A stretch of DNA of 64,000 nucleotides from assembly GCA_026874595.1 (NCBI GenBank), contig CM049309.1, positions 44,717,079 to 44,781,078 on the forward strand, written 5' to 3'. This document shows, in pieces, positions 52,301 to 58,000 of the stretch. This DNA is from Sipunculus nudus (Eukaryota > Annelida > Sipuncula > Golfingiida > Sipunculidae). The first letter of the stretch is position 1; each line of letters starts with the position of its first letter. The notes under the pieces are model-generated. The model saw only the letters and a program-made list of their open reading frames with translations. It did not search any database and was not told the origin of the DNA. The translations under genes and the position numbers were made by a program.

Positions 52301-54565
52301 CCGGGTTTCGGAAAATTCCGCCCAGCGGTTACGGAGGAGTTCTCCGGACACCTACGCGGCGGCGGCGGCGGCGGCGGCGGCCAGCTGAAAACATAGTATC
52401 CGCAAAACTCTGTTTTGGCGGATACAATTAGGAATCAGAGATCACCCATTTATATGTCAATTTACACATGAATTTTACTTTAATTCTGAATTACATTTTA
52501 TTCCCTAAGCAAAGACTGAGTTTAAAATATAGACTAAACTTGTTTTTGTGATATTTTGTCATTAGTTTGCACTTATAACTCTTTATGGTAGGTTTACAAA
52601 TCTCAAATTCAGGCTTTATGTGACAGAGATTTTTTCTACTGGACAGGAGATGGACTAGCACTGATCACTTGAGACCTGACATTCAAGTCTGAGTCCCGGA
52701 AACTTGAGTCAAAGTCGAAGTCCAAATAAAAGAACTGATATAAACTGTCCTTTCATTAACTAGCAGTATCTTCAAATTCCATATGAGCCACATTTCATAT
52801 ACCTTTTATGAGTATAAATACTTTACCTCTAAAAAAATTCATTTTATTTGCACGAACTATTCCATGTGATGCTTGCCATGACTGGTTCACTATTAACTGA
52901 CATATCATTAATATTGATTTGATCCAACAGGTTGAGATATAGGTCAGCATAAAATTTTTTAAGTTTGTTTAAATCTATGTTAAATTTTCAATGCGATGCC
53001 TGCATTTACCCACTACTAGACTGACATTCAATTCACACTTATTGGGATGAAACTTTGTACAGATAATTTATTATTTCAATATATCAATAAATACAGCAAA
53101 ATATTTTTGATGGATATTGCTACCATATTCCAATGCTGGTTTCATACAAATGAGATAATATATCAAATGAAGCTCATCACCACTGTAAAATAATTTTGAA
53201 GGACAACAAAGTGCTTGTTTTTTATACCTTTACTTTTGGAGGCTGTGACGGGGAGTCAGCCTTTGTCGCTGCTGGCCGACTCTGTGGCGAGGCTTTAGCA
53301 GCAACTTGTGGCTTTGCTGGTGCTGCTGGTGTCTCCGTCACAACATGACCATTTGTCTGTGCTTTCTGGAATAAAAAAAAAACAAAAGCATGCCCATTTT
53401 CATGTAATTTACACAAAAAGAATCAACATTCACTTGATGTTTAAATGAAAAAGTAGGACTGGTCAGACCAGATGATTCAGTGATAAGTTAGGAGTGAAAG
53501 CATAAGAGTATTATTAACACACTTGAAAGCTTCAGTTTCTCTTTTTCAGTGTACTGTTTTGATGTAAGAGACAGTAATGGCAGAAATGCCTTCAGTATCA
53601 GAATCACTATACACATATTGTTTCAGGCTACATATGGATACCACATGTGAAATATGATGCATGAAACACTGCTGATGTCAGCATTGTATATATCAGAATG
53701 GCAAATAACAGGCAAAATATACTTAGGTAGGATTTGTGTGGTTTTTAAATACCCCCCCCCCCCCGCTTCACAGTCTTGCAAACACTATCAAATTCTGTGA
53801 ACATATTCCACTTTCAGTGTATAAGGGAAAATATCATGGAAATTTGTAGTAATCGTTTTAGGAAAAATATTTTTACCCTATCAAACTTTGCATTAAAGAA
53901 CCATTTAACATAAGTTAATTGTGCCACTTTCAAACTTAACACTGCTTATGTACACTACATGTTACACAAATGTAAATTATCAGAATTTGTTTCAGACTGA
54001 AAAAAGGAGAAAAAATAAAGATGGACATTTGAATGGTAAATATTTAAGTTATGGTTTACCATTTAAATTTAAAATTACAAATTGTAATCAACGCTGATGG
54101 AATTACTTACATGCCAAAGACACTGGAGTTCAGTGGAGTTCATAAAGCCCTTCTAGTCCAGGGTATTTAATGACAGAGTTCAGCGCGTGCACAGCTGGAA
54201 CTCGTTAATGCCATTACCAGTGACAGCCCAAGCTTCACCCAACCTTATCATCCACATATATGCTTACATAAACATACGGCAGTTACACTAAACTAATGGG
54301 GCTGGTTCACAACTGTGACCAGAGAGACCACACCAGGTGATTAAAAATCATTTCCTCAAATTATTATTTACTCTAAACCTCAAGACACGAAGCTACAAAC
54401 CGGTTTTGGCCGTTTCTGTCGTCTCTTCTTTTGGTCATCGTCGAAGTCGAAACTCGGAGGCTGTTCAGGGGACTTAAAACCGAATGCAAACACTAATAAA
54501 GCACACAGCACCACTCCTACAACGGGAACTGCGAAATGTGGGTTGACAACTTCTGTTAATTCCAT
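16248..54565 (-). CDS. MTDH: Metadherin / LYRIC-like membrane protein, complete nine-exon gene
   Basis: Coding exons on the minus strand: 54401-54565, 53228-53365, 47488-47563, 25774-26030, 24966-25040, 24312-24599, 23598-23685, 22253-22387, 16248-16306. They total 1281 bases (426 codons plus stop), with all junctions GT-AG and in phase. An N-terminal membrane segment covers about residues 10-30. It is followed by a basic KKRRQKRPKP patch and a low-complexity Ala/Pro/Glu/Lys-rich cytoplasmic region. MTDH hallmarks are 'KPK..TNG' after the first basic patch (vertebrate KPKPNG), 'VVDEGGWTTAVSRKEKK' at 122-138 (vertebrate EVDEGAWETKISHREKR), and a C-terminal 'DWQ' then 'RQKKRKVRREN' (vertebrate SWESPK..KKKKKARRET). 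Known role of the family: ER/nuclear-envelope and nuclear scaffold or RNA-binding protein, linked to SND1 and NF-kB signalling in vertebrates. Only two Trp are present, so the vertebrate SND1-binding Trp pair is not recognisable. The vertebrate protein is about 580 residues. Confidence 0.88.
16838..18012 (+). mobile_element. Helentron/HINE-like element, family A, copy 1 (nested in family B)
   Basis: Starts AAACTAGAATACGGG, then a degenerate 5' hairpin and TGTATCTGCC. It ends with the hairpin GTATCCGCAAAAC-TTC-GTTTTGGCGGATAC and then AA. The interior has tandem units of 279 bp, each holding two GGTGGCGCCACC palindromes (for example 17256, 17536, 17685). Just before the 3' hairpin is a CpG-rich GCCGCCGCGGCGG stretch. 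The flanking bases resemble one continuous family B unit (CTCAAAAATAGAGAAAAAT / AAATACAGGTGG), which places the insertion inside B. Confidence 0.75.
18019..20990 (+). repeat. Tandem array of about 337-bp units inside family B copy 1
   Basis: Unit landmarks ([AC]AGGTGGCGCCACCAGTCTGCA or variants) occur near 18019, 18360, 18707, 19043, 19379, 19718, 20054, 20390 and 20727. Blocks of about 1011 bases (three units) are nearly identical between about 18895-19890 and 19906-20900, so there is a higher-order repeat. Short open frames of 60-76 codons recur with the same spacing and are not genes. Confidence 0.85.
21255..21640 (+). mobile_element. Family F Helentron-like fragment
   Basis: Matches the 5' internal part of the family F copy at 44491-46095: CAAGCAACAGAGGCATA, 'CAGCATATAAATCAG..G..GGTCC.GTGACC', 'GTGACCTTGA.CTTTGA', 'TCAACAGGGTTCTTCCCC'. 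Its terminal hairpins are not present. It lies almost directly after family B copy 1. Confidence 0.5.
22253..22387 (-). CDS. MTDH: MTDH coding exon 8
   Basis: A 135-base, phase 1-1 exon with acceptor TTATTAAG and donor GTGAAT. It encodes residues 363-407, Ser/Pro/Glu/Ala-rich, ending STVSFDELG. Because it is a multiple of three with equal phases, skipping it would keep the frame (G|D). Confidence 0.83.
23055..23611 (-). repeat. 28-bp minisatellite carrying the MTDH exon 7 splice donor
   Basis: Twenty units of GAACATGAATTTACCTTTGG + TTGAAGAT (plus strand). On the transcribed minus strand each unit reads ATCTTCAACCAAAG|GTAAATTCATGTTC, where the bar is the exon 7/intron 7 boundary for the unit at 23584-23611. 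Sixteen of the 19 intronic units keep GT at the donor position. Units 5 and 7 have GA, and unit 19 has GG. Two or three units are 27 bases long. Confidence 0.95.
23598..23685 (-). CDS. MTDH: MTDH coding exon 7 (ends inside a minisatellite)
   Basis: The acceptor is ATTTTACAG and the donor GTAAAT. It encodes ESEASQSAEPSPPVQTEPSS then GRDVTSSTK plus one base (phase 1). The last 14 coding bases and the donor itself are the first unit of the 28-bp tandem array at 23055-23611, so several nearly identical donors follow in the intron. Confidence 0.82.
24312..24599 (-). CDS. MTDH: MTDH coding exon 6
   Basis: A 288-base, phase 0-0 exon with acceptor AAATTTTCAG and donor GTAAGA. It encodes residues 238-333. 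It has two basic nuclear-localisation-like patches (PKKKNKKDKK and SPKKKRKSKES) around a Thr/Ser/Pro/Ala-rich centre ending 'DQFTTVK'. Confidence 0.85.
24966..25040 (-). CDS. MTDH: MTDH coding exon 5
   Basis: A 75-base, phase 0-0 exon with acceptor GATTTTCAG and donor GTATAA. It encodes AAKPAVADTPPPEPAKK then VEEPVEPQ. Its length is a multiple of three, so it could be skipped without a frameshift. Confidence 0.83.
25774..26030 (-). CDS. MTDH: MTDH coding exon 4 (conserved DEGGW...RKEKK motif)
   Basis: The acceptor is ATCTTTTCAG and the donor GTGATC. It encodes residues 127-212, opening GGWTTAVSRKEKKLRSKKD. This is the best-conserved block and the main reason for the MTDH call. The rest is Glu/Pro/Ala/Val-rich and ends PKKEKGSPKKQK. 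It enters in phase 1 and leaves in phase 0. Confidence 0.87.
26986..27110 (+). mobile_element. Isolated 5' end of a canonical Helitron
   Basis: Starts TCTATATATTAATAGCGTAA after an A, as does the complete copy at 29787. Similarity runs about 120 bases ('TCTCCTCTGA', 'TTGCCGTGATTTT', 'ACATACATATGCTC', 'GGTTTGTCC.AAGA'). I see no matching hairpin and CTAG end before 28.1 kb, so it either is truncated or uses the 3' end at 30097. Confidence 0.6.
27111..28100. other. Unassigned sequence between a Helitron 5' end and a family C element
   Basis: The first part (27150-27500) is richer in GC than its surroundings. It has short open frames on both strands that resemble no protein I know. The rest is AT-rich. 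It may be Helitron cargo or an unrelated repeat. Nothing coding can be supported. Confidence 0.4.
28102..29257 (+). mobile_element. Helentron/HINE-like element, family C, complete
   Basis: The 5' end is AACTAGACATTTCT, then the hairpin TGGCACC-GCT-GGTGCCA, then the subterminal repeat GTATCGCCAGAC (28135-28146). The 3' end is the hairpin GTATCTCCAGAC-TAT-GTCTGGCGATAC ending near 29255, preceded by a CpG-rich GGCGGCAGCAGCGGCGACG. Two internal units about 325 bp apart carry GGTGGCGCCACC (28588) or its variant (about 28916). It also has 'GTCAAGTGGCAATGATGGGG' and 'CCAAGATCTT' blocks. A low-complexity A/T tract (28376-28440) is included. It lies in MTDH intron 3. Confidence 0.78.
29787..30097 (+). 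mobile_element. Non-autonomous canonical Helitron (311 bp)
   Basis: The 5' end is TCTATATATTAATAGCGTAA preceded by A. The 3' end is CTAG followed by T. The hairpin CCGTGC-GTA-GCACGG lies 11 bases before the end. These are the classic Helitron rules: TC start, CTRR end, a short GC hairpin 10-12 bases upstream, and insertion between A and T. The internal 112-codon open frame at 29817-30155 crosses the 3' end and has no helicase or Rep motif, so it is not counted as a gene. Confidence 0.82.
30957..30977 (+). repeat. Poly-C homopolymer (21 C)
   Basis: A run of 21 C in MTDH intron 3 (G on the transcribed strand). Confidence 0.9.
31321..31821. mobile_element. Possible TTAA-flanked MITE
   Basis: A TTAA at 31321-31324 is followed by AGGGACATAATCA. 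A TTAA at 31818-31821 is preceded on the other strand by AGGGGCCCAATCA (10 of 13 positions match). That is the pattern of a short TTAA-inserting DNA transposon relic, but the inverted repeats are imperfect and the interior is not recognised. Confidence 0.35.
33110..33725 (+). repeat. Minisatellite, about 35-bp unit
   Basis: About 17 degenerate tandem copies of GACTTTGATCCAGACCTACA + GAATGCTAGGCTTAT. Early copies are the most diverged and the best ones lie between about 33400 and 33700. It is in MTDH intron 3 and has no coding meaning. Confidence 0.85.
35175..35477 (+). mobile_element. tRNA-derived SINE with MetaSINE-like core and 14-bp target duplication
   Basis: Flanked by a perfect TACCATGTGTGCAT duplication (35161-35174 and 35478-35491). 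The tRNA-like head has an A box in GTGGTGTAATGGTCAAGG and a B box in GAGTTCGAATCCC. The body includes 'GGCATAAGCTCCGGCCTGAT', 'AGTCGCTTCACGCTACC' and 'GCATCCCAACCAG'. From memory these resemble the conserved central domain of the MetaSINE superfamily. The tail is a TTTACC repeat. The perfect duplication implies a fairly recent insertion, in MTDH intron 3. Confidence 0.85.
37392..37657. mobile_element. piggyBac-like MITE (266 bp) between TTAA sites
   Basis: Perfect 16-base inverted repeats CCCTTTACTGTTTACA / TGTAAACAGTAAAGGG lie directly inside TTAA at 37388-37391 and 37658-37661. TTAA target duplication with CCC...GGG ends is characteristic of piggyBac-type transposons. It has no transposase. 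Confidence 0.8.
38504..38530. repeat. Strong hairpin, possible orphan element end
   Basis: TTAACCCTGC-ACGAG-GCAGGGGTTA forms a stem of 9-10 pairs with one bulge, like the 3' hairpins of the Helentron-like families. I did not find a matching subterminal repeat nearby, so it stays unassigned. Confidence 0.35.
39738..40222. mobile_element. Fold-back (long inverted repeat) element
   Basis: Two arms of about 200 bases are imperfect reverse complements around a centre near 39975. Matching pairs include CACAGCTTTTTCTAAT / ATTAGAAAGAGCTCTGTG, TTTATGAAATTCACAT / ATGTGAATTTCATAAA, TTTTAAGCAACCAGTAA / TTACTGGTTGCTTAAA and CCTCTACCATG / CATGGTAGAGG. There is no coding sequence or clear target duplication. 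Confidence 0.7.
41020..42902 (+). mobile_element. Helentron/HINE-like element, family B, copy 2
   Basis: The 5' end is GACCTATGGGTCACTGTGCTC then AGCTGAC (41031-41057), matching the copy at 16655. The 3' end is the hairpin AGCTCAGATGAC-TTATA-GTCAGCTGAGCT ending near 42900, after GGACGGACAGACGGACGG. Sequence just before the 3' end (42700-42830) matches the end of the family B unit. Much of the middle (41300-42600) is AT-rich and unlike copy 1. This copy may hold other insertions or a different cargo. Confidence 0.65.
42024..42039 (+). repeat. Poly-G homopolymer (16 G)
   Basis: A run of 16 G inside family B copy 2. Confidence 0.9.
43380..43485. repeat. TTA/TAA-type microsatellite, interrupted
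   Basis: Irregular ATT/ATA trinucleotide runs, mostly TTATTATTA, in MTDH intron 3. Confidence 0.75.
44491..46095 (+). mobile_element. Helentron/HINE-like element, family F, split by a later insertion
   Basis: The 5' end has a small hairpin CTGAC-AG-GTCAG just before AGGGCCCCGC (44491-44500). The 3' end has AGGGCACAGC...GCAGGGCCCT (about 46068-46092), whose last arm is the complement of the 5' repeat at 9 of 10 bases. The interior repeats 'GTGACCTTGACC', 'AAATCAACAGGGTTC' and 'GGGCCATATATAAGTCAAG' units, and GGACAG/CACAGACAGAC tracts precede the 3' hairpin. About 700 bases (44929-45629) interrupt it. Confidence 0.6.
44929..45629. mobile_element. Unclassified insertion (about 700 bp) inside family F
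   Basis: Flanked by CTCATGACC (44920-44928 and 45630-45638). The sequence on either side reads as one continuous family F unit ('CTCATGACCT..AAATCAACAGGG'). The ends are TACCCTC and, reversed, TACGCTC, which may be short inverted repeats. The interior is higher in GC than its surroundings and holds no protein I recognise. Confidence 0.5.
46930..47290 (+). mobile_element. Family E Helentron-like fragment
   Basis: Shares with 1680-2335 (opposite strand) the blocks GGTGACCTCTGACCTCATTA, 'GAGTTTCATGAAAATCCATA' (twice) and 'GGTATACCATAATACT'. The 3' hairpin is missing or degraded. It ends about 200 bases before MTDH exon 3. Confidence 0.5.
47488..47563 (-). CDS. MTDH: MTDH coding exon 3
   Basis: A 76-base exon between TCTGTCAG and the donor GTCAGT. 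It encodes SKKKAVSPKAEPAVK...EEEVVDE plus the first base of a Gly codon (phase 1). A GA-rich microsatellite sits in the intron just after the donor (about 47459-47480). The 'VVDE|G' end leads into the conserved GGW motif of exon 4. Confidence 0.85.
47564..50838. other. MTDH intron 2, first part: nothing recognised
   Basis: AT-rich intron sequence with no repeat ends, tRNA-like structure or exon I can support on either strand. Confidence 0.5.
50839..52427 (+). mobile_element. Helentron/HINE-like element, family A, copy 2 (best preserved)
   Basis: Starts ACTAGAATACGGG, then the hairpin TAGTCG-ACAAG-CGACTA, then TGTATCCGCC (50871-50880). It ends with the hairpin GTATCCGCAAAAC-TCT-GTTTTGGCGGATAC near 52425. 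The interior is 280-bp tandem units, each with two GGTGGCGCCACC palindromes (for example 50976, 51664, 51944, 52093), followed by a CGG/GGC repeat (52358-52381). Minus-strand open frames of 70-88 codons repeat with the unit and are not genes. It lies in MTDH intron 2. Confidence 0.8.
53228..53365 (-). CDS. MTDH: MTDH coding exon 2
   Basis: The acceptor is a T-rich tract ending TTCCAG, and the donor is GTATAA after GTAAAG. Both ends are phase 0, and the exon encodes residues 56-101. It begins KAQTNGHVVTET, equivalent to 'KPNGRTVEV' in vertebrates, and continues Ala/Pro/Ser/Lys-rich. Confidence 0.85.
53752..53764 (+). repeat. Poly-C homopolymer (13 C)
   Basis: A run of 13 C in MTDH intron 1. 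Confidence 0.9.
54401..54565 (-). CDS. MTDH: MTDH coding exon 1 (N-terminus, membrane segment)
   Basis: Starts with ATG in a good context (GCAATGG, G at -3 and +4). Residues 1-55 are a short lumenal N-terminus MELTEVVNPH, a hydrophobic stretch AVPVVGVVLCALLVFAFGF, an acidic 'FDFDDD' and the basic KKRRQKRPKP. The donor is GTTTGT after CCG, phase 0. No other ATG lies upstream in frame before a stop within the likely 5' UTR. Confidence 0.85.
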
Positions 54566-54760
54566 TGCCGGCTTGAATTTCTGTAAAATATGGAACTTTC
54601 TGCCATCCGGTTACCTGTCAACAACACTCTCATGACACGAACCGCATGTGCTGACGTCGCGCACTTGCAATTGACGTCATCAAAATATGTGCTCGCCACG
54701 GAAAGGACACGCGTCCCTGCTGTTTTTGGCTACTAGATGTCGCCACCGTCCAGTCGTCTT
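54566..54760 (-). promoter_or_regulatory. Probable MTDH promoter / 5' UTR with two CRE-like sites
   Basis: Directly upstream of the MTDH start. TGACGTCG (54652-54659) and the perfect CRE TGACGTCA (54672-54679) lie 20 bases apart, about 90-115 bases before the ATG. The stretch has more CpG and GC than its surroundings. No TATA box is evident at a sensible distance. CREB/ATF control is inference from the motifs. Confidence 0.5.
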
Positions 54761-54928
54761 GCCCTCAAGTCTCTTCCAATACCGATCAGCCTGAATTACC
54801 AACTGTTCATCATGGATTTTAAACCTCTAAGGGAAGGGGAGGGGGTGTTGTCTATATGTGTTTCATTTCGAGATTCTGAAGTACGCTTCATTTCCATACC
54901 TTTTAAAATATTTCAGTTTCTGGTAATC

Positions 54929-55047
<119 letters not shown>

Positions 55048-58000
55048 TTAATTTTTCTTCCTTTTTACTCATTCTGTTGCAGTCCTATTGTTCCTAATTT
55101 TTCTTGAACATCGATCCTACCTTTTCCTACTTTTTTTTTTTGGGGGGGGGGGGGGGGGGGCAACCACCCCACCCCCTTTTCAGACACCGCAACTTTTTAA
55201 AGGATTTCATACCGATTTTTGCGGCCTTGATTCCTCTTCTTAGGACCTGGAGAATTTTTTTAAGGTTTTGTCATTAGTCCTCCTCGGCTGGACCCCTCCT
55301 AGCTTTTCCTAAATGCTGGATCCGCCCCTGACAGGCAGTAGAAAACTGCTACGAATTACTGTAAAACTGCCCTTGTGTTATCATAATTAAATTCTTTTTG
55401 GCAATTGTGAGCACCATGCATGTGTCCTCAAAACTGTAAGGAGGCTTACAAACTGAGCACCACATAAAATTGTTTTTAAATGTCTTCTCAATAATATCAC
55501 TTTTCAATTTCACATTGGTTCATTAAGAATAAGCATGGATTTATAATATTGTTACGGGTGGTTTTAGTCCTACTTTTGTCCTTCTTTTTCCTTCTAATTC
55601 CTACCTTTTAAAATCCTTTATTGTTTGTTAACCTGAATGGAATTCGGTACACTGGAGTACATCGTGATCATATATACCTGCAGATGGCGCCAGACATATC
55701 ACAGTTATTTTTATAAAGCGTAAACTCCACCAGAAACGGTACCATAAACGATGTTCATGACTTAAAGGTGAAGCATTGAACAATTTTACTTAAACAAGCA
55801 ATATATAAAAAAATGAATCTGAAACAATAAAAATATATAGGATTTTCAAGAGAATCCATATTACAGAAGGTTTTTAACCACAGTTTTCAGACTAATTCAA
55901 AAGACGACGTGCAAACTTAATTGGTATTGCAGGACCTGTGGTAATTCATTCCGTTTGGGACTAACTTCACTAAAAGCTTCACTAAAATGATTTATTTGCC
56001 CATGGTTTACCTACATAACTTGGATACAACAATTCTCATGTCTGGGGAAACCACATTTTTCACACCTGCTGATAACAAATTAACAGTATACACATGACGT
56101 TTTGTATTAAATCAAGTATATAATTATTGCATTGACCCGTATATTTCGTGATACAGCAGTCATTAGTTGGTTTAGCGTATATGCAGTAAAGGTATGCCCG
56201 CATTCATGAAGTGAAGTGGCATGGGATAATGCATAATGATAATGATAGGGATAATCACGCACTATATTGCCAGCTGTCAACTGAAACAGACAGACAGCTG
56301 CTAGGCAAATGAGTCTTCATCAGAAACACACTAACGACCGCACCATCCCTTTATTCACCAGCGTGCTTCACTATTCATGTGGGACCAGGATGGGGACACA
56401 GGTGCCTCTATGAAGTATATACTTCCATTCCTCTGCCACACCATACGTCGTTTTGGAGCGTGCCCCCCCCCCCCCTATATTTGGCTCAGTGTCACCATTC
56501 TTTGAAAAATGATGCATATTCCATCAATTTGCATGGAGTATCCATTGTATTTCTTCTCAGTTAACATGCCTCACGTGAAAACAGCTCGGATTTTATTTCT
56601 TAACTGAGTGTGTTTAGCAATGTAGGTCAATACTTTGTAATTTTTAATAAGAGTAAGGGAATTAAATATAATTCATCTTTAAGTGAGACCGGTTGGAAAT
56701 AAACTTGTATGCTTGATATTTTAACTGATGACCTTGCAGATAGACCTGTCTGCTTTAGAATATATCAATTTTGCGTATTGTTCAATGCATGTGTAATTGT
56801 ATATGGTTGAAATCAGGCCAGTGTTCTGTACATTGTTCATGTTAATATTGATCTGATAATTACATTTTAAACTTCATGTTTGTTTGAAAATGTTATATCC
56901 TCTGCCTCTTAGTGTATTTGTTCGTAGTTCAAACCATGCATGCCTATGGTTTTAAGTAAATTAAAAACCCAGTAACGGATCTAAAGTTTTATTCAGATTT
57001 GATTATATTATATTATCATATATTAACAATTTGGTACACATGATTATATAAATTCAACATTAAGTATTTTTTGTGAGGGATGCAGCATGTGATTAAAAGA
57101 GGGAAAACTTTCTAAATACTGCATTGAACATACATATGTTATATTTTATTTTTTTTTTCAAAATTTTCCATACCGTGTGAGGGGGAGATCCACACCAAAT
57201 CGAATTTTGCAATATTTCCAGAATGCGCCCCCTCCCCCTCCCAACTCGCAAAAACAATCCAAAGTCTATGCCATACACCACCGGTGTTCACGACCACCAG
57301 TCCTTGCATTCGGCTAAACTTATTTTTCCTATCAAGAACACCCACTATTAATTTCTTTTTGTATAACGCTGGCCCGGTGCAGTTCAGGCACTCATTCATA
57401 AACTTGGATACATACATGCATACATGCTTAAATACCGATCACTACATTTACCAAAATGAACCGAAATTGTGCATATGAAAAGAAAAACAAATATACTCCC
57501 AAAACCAAAATTTATGACCCTGACCCCCTCCTCCCCGGACCAGAGGACCTTATTTTAGATTTTCTTTCAGTCTTCCTGGGCGAGACACTCTCCTTTCCAA
57601 AATCCTTGATTCGCCCCTACGGTGTTAGAATTAGATGGAAAGATCGACACTCCCAGCAATTCTATGCTATTTTTTTCTTGCAGTGTAACTTGGGAAAGGT
57701 TATAGGCAGAGTTAACCAGGCACTTTTTCCTAGTTACAAACCGTATATATGCTGTTATTTATCTCAGTTTGAGTAGAATGTGATGTGACATAAATTTCCC
57801 AAGATTTAGCTGGCAGCTGCAGACATTTAAATTAACATTTGCCAGTGGTATATACCAACGCAACGAGTACATTGTGGTCAACCAGACCGAGTGCTCTGGA
57901 TTAAACTGAATTATTCACAAGAAGAAAACTTCTGTGAAATCTATCACCTAGCAGAGAAAATATTGCAGTGGGGAATAATTTGTCCAGCAAAGTATTATTT

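Noticed and set aside
16248-54565. Assignment to another Lys/Ala/Pro/Glu-rich ER protein such as RRBP1 or triadin
   Set aside because: The DEGGW...RKEKK block, the KPK..TNG region and the W + basic C-terminus fit MTDH specifically; RRBP1 has decapeptide repeats and coiled coils not seen here.
57456-57776. 106-codon plus-strand frame as a gene
   Set aside because: No recognisable domain; it overlaps a short interspersed repeat end (ATTCGCCCCTACGG) and lacks splice or promoter context.
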